Assembly: GCA_013399115.1 (NCBI GenBank)
Contig: VXAA01000158.1
Coordinates: forward strand, 412,369 to 476,368
DNA from: Anseranas semipalmata
Lineage: Eukaryota > Chordata > Aves > Anseriformes > Anseranatidae
DNA: 64,000 bases
Reading direction: 5' to 3'
A program made the translations under genes and the position numbers. The notes under the pieces are model-generated. The model saw nothing but the letters and a program-made list of their open reading frames with translations, ran no database searches and was not told where the DNA came from. This document shows, piece by piece, positions 48,357 through 61,700 of this stretch (positions within the stretch are counted from its first letter, which is position 1; every line of letters starts with the position of its first letter).

Positions 48357-49605
48357 CTGTAGGAGAGAGACACAGAGAAGGTAAGGAACACAGTGCTTCA
48401 CTGCCATGGGCTTGTGCTGCTGAGTTTAGGCAGCATGAGAACTGAAAGAGTTCTCCCAGCCTCCCCTTTTGGATCTGCCACCTTTTGCTTTCTACAGTTT
48501 CTCTCCTTCTTTGCAACTATATCAATTCCTCCCCTACTCATCCCCGCGGAGCTGACAAAGTCAGAGTGCCTCTCAGGTAATTACTGACTCTTAAAGAAGT
48601 ATACAAAACAAACAGAAAAAGAAACAAAACAGAAAAAGAAAACCAACCTCAAACCGAAAACCACACCAATTTCTCTTCCTCCTATAACGTCTGAATATAG
48701 ACTGCATTTAGGAACCCTAGCTGTACCAAACTGTCGTTCATTGCCTTCTTTTTGCAAGCAAAATTCATGAATTCCCATAGTAGCAGATACAGAGAAGCCT
48801 TATGGGACAAAAAAGGCTCATTCCCCAGAAGATGAAACGGAGAAGGGAGTATCTGTTACTCTAGAAATGAACAATCAGTGTGGCTCCGAGTCACACAAGG
48901 TCTGGGTGCCAAGATCCATAAAAGCGACCGCTTCAGAGGACAATTCAGACTACACAGACAGAATAATGACTGCTTTGCACTAAGTCTGTGAAATTACTAA
49001 GAATAGGTAAAAACTGTTGAAGGTCTACAAAAATGCTTCAACCGAGAGTAAAAAAGGACGCACATTTCATGACACAGACTGAGAGAGTTATTGTGCTCAA
49101 TTAAAAGGTCCATCCACTTGAAATACACTGACCAACGAGTAGGGTGAAAAAACTGAAGGCATTATAACACCACATGAAAACCAACAGCACATCTTCCACT
49201 GGAATGTTTCCCCGTTTCCCTCAGCAGGTATGTCTGAAAAGCTTGGGAATCATTTCAAAGACATGGAAGACAGAGGTACACAAAATATTTTGTGCTACAG
49301 AGAAGATAAATCAGACATTCTCCTTTACTTCACCTTACCAGAAAAACAACTGTGCAACCTACAATCTTGTTTCCCTGTAAAAAAAAGCCATACAGAAAGG
49401 CTATATACCTAAAATGATTTTAGGGAAACACTCCTCTTGTCTCCTTATTTGAACACCTAATTAACTCCCTGCCATAGGATACCACCGAGGCCAACAGCTT
49501 GCTCGGATTCGGAACAGGTGCAGACCTTTACATGGATAATGAGTGTTGCTACGCTAGGCAGGAAAAATAATACAGGATACAAATCCTCAAGCCGTAGGGT
49601 ACAAG

Positions 49606-49706
49606 ACATTAGGAAGAAACTTCTTCTACATACGGATTATTCCATAACTGTCTGTTACAGGATTTGCAGTAGCTTCCCCTGCACCATATGGTATTTGTCA
49701 GCACCC
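49606..49706 (+). repeat. Old CR1-type LINE 3' fragment
   Basis: The blocks CATTAGGAAGAAACTTCTTC, GGATTATTCCATAACTGTCT and GCACCATATGGTATTTGTCA follow the 3' UTR of an ancient CR1 group found in birds and other reptiles. The fragment lies in TMED10 intron 1, opposite in orientation to the gene. Ends are approximate. Confidence 0.6.
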
Positions 49707-49947
49707 GAGAACAACACGGAGCGCTGCAGCTCCTTTTCAGAGCTCCACCTGTAGCCAAGCAGCACGCAGATGAAAGCGCACCCACGCAGCCGGGCAGGGA
49801 CAGTTGTGGTGCTGCTGCCCACAGCCAGACACAGGCCGTCTCCTGTCTGGAAGCCCCCGAAATACTGGGAGCACTCGGCCCTGCTGCGGCGCAGGACTGC
49901 CTGCACCTGACCGCACAGACACGGCACAAAGGCGCGTGTTGTGGTTG

Positions 49948-49969
49948 CCGTACGGTGCGCACCGTTCGG
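49948..49969. repeat. 22-bp CpG-rich near-perfect palindrome
   Basis: CCGTACGGTGC followed directly by GCACCGTTCGG. The arms pair except for one mismatched position, with no spacer. It sits in a local GC-rich stretch of TMED10 intron 1. Confidence 0.7.
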
Positions 49970-50503
49970 TAGCATAGGGCTGGTTAACCAAGATGCTTGT
50001 CTGATCACACATCCGGGCTGATATTGGATAATCTGCACACTGGGTTCTCAATCCCAAGGAATGGTGACAAGAACACAGTAAGGAGAGCTTTCAAACGTCC
50101 CTATTTTGAGCGTTACTCCCTTAGGGCTTTCTAGAGGCCAGAGCTAATCTTTAGCTAGCGGGTATTGTGCAGCTTGATCCGTTTTTGCCCTTTGCAGCTC
50201 TAGCAACAGCCTGCTCATAAATAGGATTTCAGACAGCAAAAGCTCTGCTCTCTGCTTCCATCAATATCGAATACTGTTACCCAAATCAGCCACATGCCCA
50301 TTCAGCTGGGCGTGCGGGGGTGGGAGAAGCTGCTAATAGCCCAGCCAGAACACTTGTGGGGGAGAAGCTGACCTGAAAGGGATTTTTCATGATATTCAAA
50401 CGTTATTTACAGTAACAGAATCCTCTACAGACAGGGCATTGTTCGCCCTTGACAAACAGCCCAACAATTCCCCAAACCGACAGTCCCAACAATGGGACAG
50501 ACG

Positions 50504-50532
50504 CACGTGACCGGGCCCGAGCGAGACGTCAT
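50504..50532 (-). promoter_or_regulatory. Candidate E-box plus CRE-like pair in TMED10 intron 1
   Basis: CACGTGAC (50504-50511) and GACGTCAT (50525-50532) are 13 bases apart. Read on the gene's strand they are ATGACGTC and GTCACGTG, sharing the ACGT core bound by bZIP and bHLH factors. They lie about 1.4 kb downstream of the promoter gap. Function is inferred only. Confidence 0.3.
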
Positions 50533-51824
50533 CCACCCATAAGCCTCCCTCCTGCAGCCAGCTGGCAAATTGCGCAGATTCCTCAGAAACAGAGGGTGCC
50601 ACTGTTAGTGTTGGAGCATCACAAACACAAAACTTAGCTCATGGACAGGAACCATACTGAGCACAGCCAAAATTAACTACCAACCTCCCACGTTCGGGTG
50701 GCCCGACCCAGGGGACCGAAGCAGGCCATCCAGTGCGGAAGGAGCGGGACCACCTGCAGATATGAGGCCCAGAACTAAGCCTTCCCACACAAACTGGGAC
50801 ACAAAGAGCAAGAAGCGTGCACCTAGCGCAGGTGTGACAGCACTCAGAGTAGGCCCAGCATGCTGAGTGGCCACAGCACACCCGAACAGTAAGAAGGAAA
50901 GCAAGAACAGCGTAGGTTATTATTTCTCCTTCGTAGCTTTTCAGACTAGTACAGGTCATTCACTTATTGATTTTACATCAAATTGATTTTGCGGTTCCAA
51001 TAAAATGGAGCTTCCATGAGCAACTCCTATTTGGATACCTGCTTCAGCAGCAAAGCCAGAGCAAGACCCAAGCATGGGATTCACTGCTTCACCGCCTCCC
51101 TAGGCAAGCCCTCTGTAATGTAGGCAAATTTGGGAAGAGACCGCGGGGTCAGAATGGGCAACCAGACAACCAGGACACTTGGTAAGAGACAGGCAGGAAT
51201 ACGTCGCTCAATCTGAAATACGTGCACCTTACCAGGCAAATATGAAGATTTTAAAGCATGTAAGCTGTATGACTCTGCCTACACACAGACAAGTTTCCTG
51301 TTACAAATGATGTATCACAGCAGAACAAATTTTAAAAATAAAAAATAAAAGCGAGACTCCAGAACCAGCCTTCTCTAGCCATAACCAAGGACAGTGACCA
51401 ATACCACAAGGTCTTCATGTGTCTGCAGGCAGGCACTGGAAGGGCAACTTCATTTCAGGAGATCTCCCAAAACTCACTGAATAACACTCCCATTTCTGAG
51501 TCTGCAGACTCCCGAGCAGACCGTCCTGTTACCAGGGTGTATGCTTACTTTTGAAGGCTTTGGGACCTTAGACGAAAAGAAAGACAGCAAGAAAGCTGTT
51601 ACAAACCAGTTACGTAGTAGTAGACCTTAGCTAATTGGGAAATTTGAAGAAAGGCAGACTGTGGACAGAATTAAAGTGAAACTGCTGAAGCTGTGTTTTA
51701 ATAGACGCTTGTCACACAGGTAAGAATATTATTCGCGTAGTTCTGCTCACCCTTCCCCTATACCCTCAGGACACTCTAGGCTGTATCTTGGTGCTCCCCT
51801 CCCTGCGGAAGCCAGAATACGTCC

Positions 51825-52720
51825 TTACGGCCCCGTAAGCCACGAGGCAGCAACCTGAGAACGGCCGCCCTGGGTACCGAGGCGCGCCTCCGAGCCCCCA
51901 CCCCGCCGCCCGGTCCCGTCCCCGGGCGCCACGCGNNNNNNNNNNNNNNNNNNNNNNNNNNNNNNNNNNNNNNNNNNNNNNNNNNNNNNNNNNNNNNNNN
52001 NNNNNNNNNNNNNNNNNNNNNNNNNNNNNNNNNNNNNNNNNNNNNNNNNNNNNNNNNNNNNNNNNNNNNNNNNNNNNNNNNNNNNNNNNNNNNNNNNNNN
52101 NNNNNNNNNNNNNNNNNNNNNNNNNNNNNNNNNNNNNNNNNNNNNNNNNNNNNNNNNNNNNNNNNNNNNNNNNNNNNNNNNNNNNNNNNNNNNNNNNNNN
52201 NNNNNNNNNNNNNNNNNNNNNNNNNNNNNNNNNNNNNNNNNNNNNNNNNNNNNNNNNNNNNNNNNNNNNNNNNNNNNNNNNNNNNNNNNNNNNNNNNNNN
52301 NNNNNNNNNNNNNNNNNNNNNNNNNNNNNNNNNNNNNNNNNNNNNNNNNNNNNNNNNNNNNNNNNNNNNNNNNNNNNNNNNNNNNNNNNNNNNNNNNNNN
52401 NNNNNNNNNNNNNNNNNNNNNNNNNNNNNNNNNNNNNNNNNNNNNNNNNNNNNNNNNNNNNNNNNNNNNNNNNNNNNNNNNNNNNNNNNNNNNNNNNNNN
52501 NNNNNNNNNNNNNNNNNNNNNNNNNNNNNNNNNNNNNNNNNNNNNNNNNNGTTGGGGCGCGGGCTGCGGCCGTTGGGCCGCCCTGCAGCCGGGTGGGTGC
52601 CGGTAAACGGGGCCGGGGGCAGGAACCGGGGGGCTAAGTGCCTTCCTGGCGACCCCCCCAGGTAGAAACAGGTGTACGGAACTCGGTGTTGAAGCTGGCC
52701 TCTCACTCGCGGCTTGTTGC
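51825..52720 (-). promoter_or_regulatory. TMED10: TMED10 CpG island, exon 1 and promoter, largely unsequenced
   Basis: CpG-dense flanks surround an N run at 51936-52550. Exon 1 (start codon, signal peptide, start of GOLD domain) must lie in the gap, because neither flank contains those codons. The upstream flank has several G runs (about 52589-52632) that could form a quadruplex. Confidence 0.65.
51936..52550. other. Assembly gap (615 N)
   Basis: A run of N over the TMED10 start region. The length may be an estimate. Confidence 0.99.
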
Positions 52721-55700
52721 GTTGTTCAGGGCACTATCAAAAACATAAAATGCACACAGACACAAAGGTGCGTGCTGAGGGTGCACGCGCTGTCTAAATT
52801 CACAGACTCCCAGAGCTTTCCATGGAGCTGGAAGCCTCCCAAGTCTTTCACTGGAAGATGCACTTGCTTTTTAATTATACATATATTTTTAAATTCCTGA
52901 GTAATTTCCCTCTGTCATCTTCAGCCAAGAAAACTGTGTTTTATCAGATGTCTCACTCCTTTGGATCGGCACCGTGCAAATACCATATGATAGTGACAGA
53001 GGCATGCGAGTGTTTTTGACAGCAAATAAAATTACGATGTTTTTTTAAAGATACTTGGAGGCTTTTTTCCCTCCCTCCCCAGCATATGCTCAGATCTACA
53101 TTTTTTTTATTATTATTTCGGTCGCTCATACTTCAAATATTTTGCTTTTCAGGAACGTAGCACTAAATAACCCACCAGCTGCGCTGTACCAGAGTCGTAC
53201 CAGCTTTTGTCTATTGCTCCCTCTGACACCTCACCTCCGGCTTCCCTCCTTCCTCAGCCCGCCTCCCTGTTCGCTGGCACCTTGCCCTCTCACAGGGGGT
53301 GCCTCCAGGGAGAAAATGCGCACGTTGTGGAGGAAACAAGCTGCTAAACACAAGTTTGAAGAATGGCAAGTTTGGGGCTATAATTTTTTAATCCTGTCCT
53401 CTTTTTATTTCCTTGGCCTTTGCTGTGCTCTCCAACATAACTTGCCTTGACGCAGGGGGAAAGGCAAGAGGAAAAATTCCAAAATACATGGTTGTGATTA
53501 ACACATCTCCTGGGATTGGCTGCAAATGTTTGGGTGTGTTGAGACATAAGGAAAGGTGGGAAGAAAGAAATGAATAGTAACATTGCTAGAAAATAATAAT
53601 AATAAAAACCTCTTTTATTTCTATTAGCTTGAGTGAAAAAAAAATACACCTTTGTTTCACTTCTATTTCCTAAACATCACTGTTCCTCTCTCTTTGGGCA
53701 AAACATGTCTTTAGCGACAAGCAGTAATCAAGAATCGCTACAAACTTCAACCTTAAGAGGCTTAAACCAGCAGACTTCATGCCTCGATGTTTCTATGCAG
53801 ATCAAGATAGGCCATGCTCGACCACAGTGTTCTAAAGAATAGCTCTGCTGTTTTACATCCATACGCTCGTACTTACTGAAACAATATGACGAAGCCCTCC
53901 TTATGAAGGAATGGAAACTAAGCCCAGCTGTACAGTGATAGAGTGACCTCTGCTCTTGGAGGGAAACAAACAGAACCCTCATGAATAAAAACCTCCCAAC
54001 ACTAGACCCTTGTCCTTCATTTAAACAATATTTTGAGGAAACACAATTTTCTTTAGCATAGCATGTATCTTTTAAGTGAAAGTCAACTGTGCTCAAATAT
54101 TCACTCCATTACTTTATTTTAAACTCCAATTTATTATTTTAAATGGGATTTCTGGTCTCTTGTTGAACATGTCAATACATCTTTATTTTTTTCTGATCAG
54201 TTCACAACCCTTCCCCTACTTGGAGAATTAAATTAATTTGAAGCTCAACGTTAACAAAATAAATGTTTAGCTGTTTCTGCAATATGTCAAAGTATATTTG
54301 CACAATGAAAACATTCTTTCCATTGCAGCACTTAAGGCAGAAATAGATACTATTTCACAAGCTTTAAGAAACACAGATTACTAGAATCTGAAGATATGAA
54401 ATGTTGTAATGTTCTACCACAAAATTCCTGATGAAACATGCACAACATGACAGATCTCTCCATGCAGAACATTCCTCATACCAATGATATGTACCCAGTC
54501 TATAGGAAGTTTAAAACATTCAATAATGCCTTATTTTCCGGGGTAAATATTGGAGAAAATGGCTCATTCAAGTCAAGGCAGCCTCGTTTTCTAAAATCAA
54601 AGTGTGAAGTCAACTATTGATGAGCAAATATACAACTAAATACGATCCCTTCCTATTGTGTCCATTTTGTCATGGTACATTTTTAGATAATAGTTACATT
54701 TATGACCAACAAATTGGTCATCAAGTTTCTGTTTTAGCTTTCTCATGTAATGAATGCATTATGCTTTAAACTGCAGTACACACGCATTCAGTTCTAATTA
54801 TAAAATTGTATCATAAATGCTTTTAGTGGTTTAGCATGTCGTGAAAGAAAGTAGCACTGAACTGCTGAAAGTCTATAATCCCCACCTCTTCACTCTTTAA
54901 AGTGCTTAAAAATGCAATGGGGCAATCTTCATTTCGTGTGCAAAGTAACTTATAGCAGATGGAAAGCATTTTAAGATCCTTTACAGCTGCAGGTTTAGAA
55001 ATAACAGTCTTGCAGGGACATGCCTTAACATTTCCACATATTCAAGGCTGGCAAAATGAAATACTTCCTGTAATTCTGAAACATTTAACAGATGAGAAGA
55101 AGAGATTGATAACTTGTTACACAACTTTCAAGATGAAACGATGACCTATTTTAGTGTAATTTGCTGCATTACACGTTGTATGAGCTTGGCAACTAGGTAA
55201 AAGCAGGTATCATTTCTCACTAGCATTAATCTGTAGACAAATGGGTGTATCCCCAAAGTAAATATTGCCTTATCATCTGTCAATCATGATACATTGTCAA
55301 AAATTAAACCATTTTGTTCTCGTATACTTTTTATATTTTCAAATCTCCCTAACACAGTTTCATTGCCGTCTTGAAAATAATGAAGAAAGCGATGAATTAT
55401 TTAGCTTTCAACCCTGTATTCACAAAGAAGCATTGGAAAACTTTCAGTATTTCTGTAGTTTGAGGCAGCAATGGTCACTGAGGAAAATATGCCATTTCCC
55501 ACAAAATTTGTAATTGTTTTCTCAACTGAAGAATTTCACAGACTGTTGGTAATAATCAATTTTTGCTGTACCAAAATACTTCTTTTATCCACGGTGAATT
55601 GCAGAAAACAACACTAATTGTCTGTCTCCATGAAACAATGTATATGAATGTGTGAGAATGAAGTAATTAGACTTTTTTTTTCCCCTGTTTCTGCGTCAGC

Positions 55701-58700
55701 TGCTTTGGCATTTCAGCATTTTTGTTTGTTTGTTTTTAACAATAAAAAGTTAAAACAATTTGTTGTTCTTAAAAACTATTCTAGAATTACTTTTATGCTC
55801 TAATCCTTTTGCATTCTGCCTTGCACCTGGCAGCCTACTGCAAGCTACTGAAAGACTTCTGCAAAAACTGTATAAGCTTTATGATCCAATTCACTGTTTT
55901 TACTAACCATGCAAAATTATTCATCCACTTCTGGAAAGAGCAAGGCCTCTTCTTTTAAGGGTCTGTATTTGAAATCATTGCCAAGATATAGCCACCACAG
56001 TTACCATCATGGTCACAATCCAGAAAGGGACATAATTCAATCAACTAAAAATAAAGCAGTGGCTGAACAGCCATAAATCAGCATTGCGCTGCTCTACCTC
56101 CTATGTAATCTGTCCTAGAGAACCCAGATACGGTGTCCTGGTCATATGGCTAAATAAATCGCATTTTGATTAGTGGCATGGGACAAAATAACCTTTAGAC
56201 ATCAAGAGAAACAGCATATATGGTAATTCTAGCCACATTTTGTTTTAGGAGACAAGCTATTGTTACAATATATTTATACACATCTGTTTCCATTTCACGG
56301 AGTTTTGCTTGAAATCAAATATATGGGACTTAATCTAAAACATGAGTTCATTTAGGGAAATGAAACATCCTTCATCAAAGATAGCACAGATTCAATCACA
56401 CACAAACCACTTTGAGGAAGCGAGTATTCATAATACTTCTCTCATCTGCTCCCAGCTCTTAGCCTGGCGCCAACCAGGTTTTCAAGCATTAGCCGCAGCG
56501 CAGGCTCGCAAGGCTCCTTCCTAGCTTTGTGAGGAAACCTTCCACTTCACTTCCTGGGAACTTTCACCTACTGCCCTTCTGAAGTTCAAGGGGAACCTGT
56601 TCCTCTTTCCATTTCCAAAGCCCAGTTTCTCCAATTACCTCAGCAGCGTGTAACACGGGAGCTTGCCAGCCAGCAGAGGCCTCGTGGCCTTTTCTGCTGA
56701 CTGGCACCTGCGTCAGGATTAACCTGTCCTGCAAACACCCATGAAAAGCCCACCTGGAAACTTCCACCCTCTCCAAGCCTGGTACTGTCCTCCGCTAAGC
56801 TCTGCAATGAGCATGCTACTGCTCAGGGAGGGTATGAAGCTGCTGTTTACGTACACTTTCGAGAAGCTCTGCAAAACGTTGCAAGCAATTTTGTTACCTA
56901 AGCCACAACTCTGAAAAAACAGAGGCTTGGGGTACCATCATGTTTTAACAGGCAAACTCTCCAATGTTACGTCATATCATTATTTTTGTTTCAGTTGTGA
57001 AACTCAGTGCAGTCTCAGGACAAGACAAAAGAGAATATTTAAAGGTTTGGGGCATGTCTTTACACTTACTTTTTCCTAAAAGGCTAGAGCTGAGATTCAT
57101 CTCATCAAATGTACATCTCTGCATCCAATGGGGTCTGGGGCTGCAGCCCTTTTCCAAGAGATGGAAAGAAAGAGCTTATTCTAGAGAGGTCACCTCACCC
57201 TGAAATAGACATCCAAAACTGGTGGGGTAAATGCCACCCTAGGTTTCTTCAAACCAAATTTATGCTGAAAACAAGGTTTAATCAGCAATTATATTGTGTA
57301 CTGCTGCTCTGCACAAGTCTGAGCAGTCTCTTCACCCATGAAACAGATGAGTGAAATAAAGAGATAAAGCAAATGTGTGATGAATGGCACCTTAAATAAG
57401 AGGTGGCTAGCCATGCTAGGTCCACCTCCCTGCAGATCAGGTAGAATTCTCCCTCACCCACCCCTGCCAAATTCTGGGGCTAGCTGTGGCCCCAGGAACA
57501 GACCCCCCAGACCTGCTACTCCACTGTCGTCTCTGGTAACGGCTAGTGATAGACACAAGACAGGAGAACAGAGAAGCCCACAACAGAGAGACAGGATGTA
57601 CTTACTCCAGCATCAAATCTTTAATAGTTAGAGCTAGCCAAAGGACCTCAGAAGAAGACTCACTGTCCTTTTTAAAGCATACATTGACTTTTTTTAAGTC
57701 TGGGTATTCTTATCAGCCATATAAATTTGAATGTTTTTTAATAATGTTGAATTCTTGACTTAAATGCCTTCCAGTTTAATTGTCCAATGTCTGTGAAGGT
57801 ATCTCCTTAAATCAGTTTGAGCTTTTCGCAACTGAACACTTATTTGTCACAAAACTTACCCTTCAATTGTTCCTGGAGGAAACATAGCCAAAACTGCTCC
57901 CAAGGAAGATGACTGCCCAAGGTGTGGGGAGACAGCAACTTAGAGAAATGCATGAGTAGGTATGAGGAAGGGCTCATGTATGAGTGTGTTTAAAAGTAGC
58001 TCTTCCCAAATGATCCCCAATTAAGACCAGTTGTGACTTGAGTCGCATTTTTAAAAGAACAATTCTGAACTGAATCCTTAATGTAGCCATCCAGAGAAAC
58101 CATCACATCAAAAGTAATGTGAAAAATAGCCAGGAATTAAAAAATAAATATTCTTGTATAGGCTTTGCACATGATAGCATTAAGCCTTTACCGTGTAGAA
58201 AGCTTGAAGTCTTTATATTATTCTACTATGGTGATGATTAAATGTCAAAAAGGTTTGTTACTAGAGGCTGTACTTCTTCAAGGGCTGGTTTTAATGATTC
58301 TTAACTTCTCATTTAACATTTGTATCTGTCAGTTTTCAGAACTTATTTCCTTATATGTAGCAAGTGAGTGCAAGAACACTGGGGAGGAAACACCAAGATG
58401 GGAGAGAGCCTGAATCCCTATTTTAAACACAAAACTAATCTCAGCCGTAGCTGTGGAGACACTATTTCTGGAAGATAATATCCTCTTATCACCTGGTAAT
58501 AATAAACAGAGAACATTTATGCACAGAGACACTATATATTTCAAAGATATCTTCATGCTAGGGACAAACAAGATGCAATGGGCAGTACCAATCCAGGTTC
58601 TCCACTGAAGACAACCCTTAATGAATTCTCCCAGATTGCCACAACTTCTTTTCTGCTCAGAACAGCCATGCTGGTTATTTGAAAATTTACGTGAAGAACA

Positions 58701-61700
58701 TGCAACTCATAAGAGTGGTCAGCATCTAACAAAAGGTTTAAGAAAAGTAACTCGTATATATCAACAACAGAGAGGTTGAATGCTACTTAAGTCACCAACA
58801 CCTGGGAGGAGGCTTGGCAGCAAAGAAGGCAGTTAGATGGAATATTTATTGGATGTCTTCCACCAGCTGCACTGTGTGGTGGCTTGAGTGCTAGATTATA
58901 AATATTTCCCCTTGTGAAAAGGGGAAGTTGGCTGGATGAACACTGAATCAGCAGGACATATTCATATCCTCAGCAGAGATTGGTGTGTAAGAAAGCAAGA
59001 ATGGGAAACATTGAATTAGGCCTGGGAAGTCCCCTCTCTCCACAGGCACATGAGAAGAGAGCTTATCCTTGGAAGCTAGTCAGCATGGCACGTGGACAAC
59101 AGGAATATTAATAACTCTTCTAAGGCAAGACTTCTGTGGGTCAGGATGGCTCACCGAAACCACAGTCTCCGTAGCCACTCAGTGCAGATGGGCAACTTCT
59201 GCATTGCAGAGTTCCTTCTGCAAGGCCAAGCTGAGCTACCGGCCTGGATGTGGGCGCAGGAGGCACCCCAAAACCAAGGAAGAGGTACCTCAGGGATACT
59301 GGTTTTCTCACTGCTGGCCACAGGCAAAAAGTCCCTCCAAAGCATCACACCAAAGACTGGTGGGCCTTGCTAACCCTGCTGGTGCAGCAGGCTTAGTGAG
59401 CATCAAAGACACGGCTGACCATTTCACGCAACACCTGATGTGGAAGAAAGAGTGCTAGCAGACAGACTTTTTGGTGAGCAGCACAAGAAAGGCCTTCCAG
59501 CTGGAGGAAAGGGAAAAATGGGTGATGCAGATGGATAGGATGTGCAGGATGGTTCTCATGCATCCTGCAGCGTGGCTAGGAAGAGCTGATAAGGGTAAAG
59601 TGGAAGGAGCAGTGGAAATTTCCTTTGCCCTGCAGTGTGAATGAGAAGACCCCCCAGAAGCCTTCTCGCAAGGAGCAGGGCACCAGAGAGGTGTCAGGTG
59701 GTGGGACAGCTCTGGAGTTTGTCTTGGTGCTGGCTTTGTGCAAGTGTCTGTGAGTCACCAGAGCAATTCTGGACCAGGGGGGTTTCCAGGAGCCTGAGGC
59801 TGAAATCCCCAGGGATGTTAGTCTAGACAGGGTGCTCTTCCCTTTGACCTCATTGGGGGCCTCAGCTTCCTCTTTGTGCAAGTAACACCAGCTGCCAGGA
59901 CAGGTTATTTTGGGCTACAGAACAGTTATGAAAGAGCAATGTGCTGAGGGTTTGAGGAAAAAGATGCTCTTGTTGTAAGTATCCTTTTCAGACCACTTTT
60001 GCGCTAGGCTACTCCTTGCCACTGCTCACAGGAAAGAATTTTATTTCTAAAATCTTCTAAGGAGACTCAAATAGCCTGAGAAAGGCTCCTTGCCTGATGC
60101 TTGGCGAGAGCTTGTAAAATAAACTCCAATTCCCCCAGGATAACTGGAGGGAAATCCCAGTCATTAAGTCTTCCGTCAAGTGACGTAAGAGGGATTGCAA
60201 ATTAATCCTGCTCCCTATTCATCCAGTCCCAGCAGAGAGCCCACCAGTAAATACCAGTCTCCTGAGCAACCCCAGGGGAATCCCAGCCTGTATCATCATG
60301 CTCTCCTGCTCGTCTGTAACAAATACCCCTGATATTCAATGTTCACGTTACTTCGTCCATCCCTCAAGAGCTGGTGTGCAGGACGAGGCACGCATGAGGT
60401 GTGAGTGCAGCGGGAGCTGCTGCTGGAAACACCAAATACTTCCCACGTCCATTCAGTTGAGCTGTGCGACCCTCTCTTCACTTTCCCAGATGCTGTTTCA
60501 AGGCTGCCTCACCTGCCTTTGGTGCCTCTTAACTCTTCAGCAACACTCAGCAAGGACGGAGGGGCTGAGGAGGGGTGATTTGTGACTTTCCCATGTGGGG
60601 AAAGCACATGGGAGGCCTCCTGCCCTGTCCCACAGCTGCTGGTCCCCTAAACCTCTGTATTCTCTGCTCTCAGTGGTTTTTTTGGTGCTAATAAAGGAAT
60701 GATCCCAGTGAAATGAAGGAAGCTGGTAACCCCAGCAGCCACGGGATGAGAGCCCCTTGCCCAGCCAGCAGTGTGGGCAGCGTCAGGCAGGAGCCAGCTC
60801 TCAGCCTGCTCAGAGCAGCGTCGCGAGGGCAAGAGGTGGCTCCAGGTCAAGGGGCTGTGGATGCTGCAGGGGTCACACGGACTTCGGCACCAACCCACAG
60901 AAGGTGGGCTTTGGTATACAGCCACATGAAGTCTCTTGGTTCCCAAACACCCTTTTTGAACTGCTTCAGAATATGCAAAAACAGCACACGCCACTTCATG
61001 CACCCCAATGTGCCCGTGCACACGCGCACATCCCTCAGTCTTACACAGGCCAAAGGAGAAAAAGATAACAGAGCACAGGGGGACGTGCTGATTGTTCTGC
61101 ACCGCCTTGTTTGAGCTGTGGATTCCAGGGTAATTCCTCAGAAAGCCTAGCAATCAGTGAGATAAGATAACAAGCACAGATGGAGGCTTAGCAAAGAATG
61201 TCCCCAGGAAAATGCAAGCAACTTCCAGGCGGCCTCGGCAGTCCCAGGGCAGGACTGTGTGAGGGAGGACCCGGCAGCATGGAACAGGTACCCTCCTCTC
61301 ATCCGCCTATTTTTCCCTTGTCCCTGTTGAGCTCTTCAACTCCAGGAGCTCATAGGAGAGATGAACAGATCTCATTGCTCTGTGTGTGCGTTGGGGTATT
61401 TTTTGGAGCCTGGAGTGAGGAGCTGCTGCTGTGGCTGCCTGGCTTGCTCCTTGCTGTGCTGCTATATATATATATATCTGCAATTTGTGCCTCAAGGAGC
61501 TGGCTGGGATCTGAGCCACCTCTCCAAGAGCAGAGGTATCCAGCACAGTCGTGTGACGGAGGTGGAGGAGGAAGATGGCAGAGCTCCAGGGGATGGGGCA
61601 TAAATTACCTTCATGAGTGGGCACATGTCTCTCAGATCAGGAAAGCAATTTTAAAACTTTTGTCCTTTTTTCTTTTTTTGGTTGCTTTCCTATAAATAAT

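Larger units (their letters stand above)
48357..51935 (-). other. TMED10: TMED10 intron 1 (visible part)
   Basis: 3.6 kb from the exon 2 acceptor to the N gap. It holds an old CR1 fragment (49606-49706), a GC-rich island-like stretch with a CpG-rich palindrome (49740-49970), an E-box/CRE pair near 50504-50532, and the GC-rich shoulder of the TMED10 promoter island from about 51825. Confidence 0.75.

Noticed and set aside
51825..52706. Long minus-strand frame through the second N gap
   Set aside because: It exists only because N codons contain no stops; the flanks do not encode the TMED10 start.
53055..53450. 131-residue + frame with hydrophobic stretches upstream of TMED10
   Set aside because: The hydrophobic parts come from T-rich DNA; there is no homologous motif, splice support or codon pattern of a real gene.
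59069..59458. 129-residue + frame in the intergenic region
   Set aside because: No domain resemblance, and overlapping frames on both strands are of similar length, which suggests chance.
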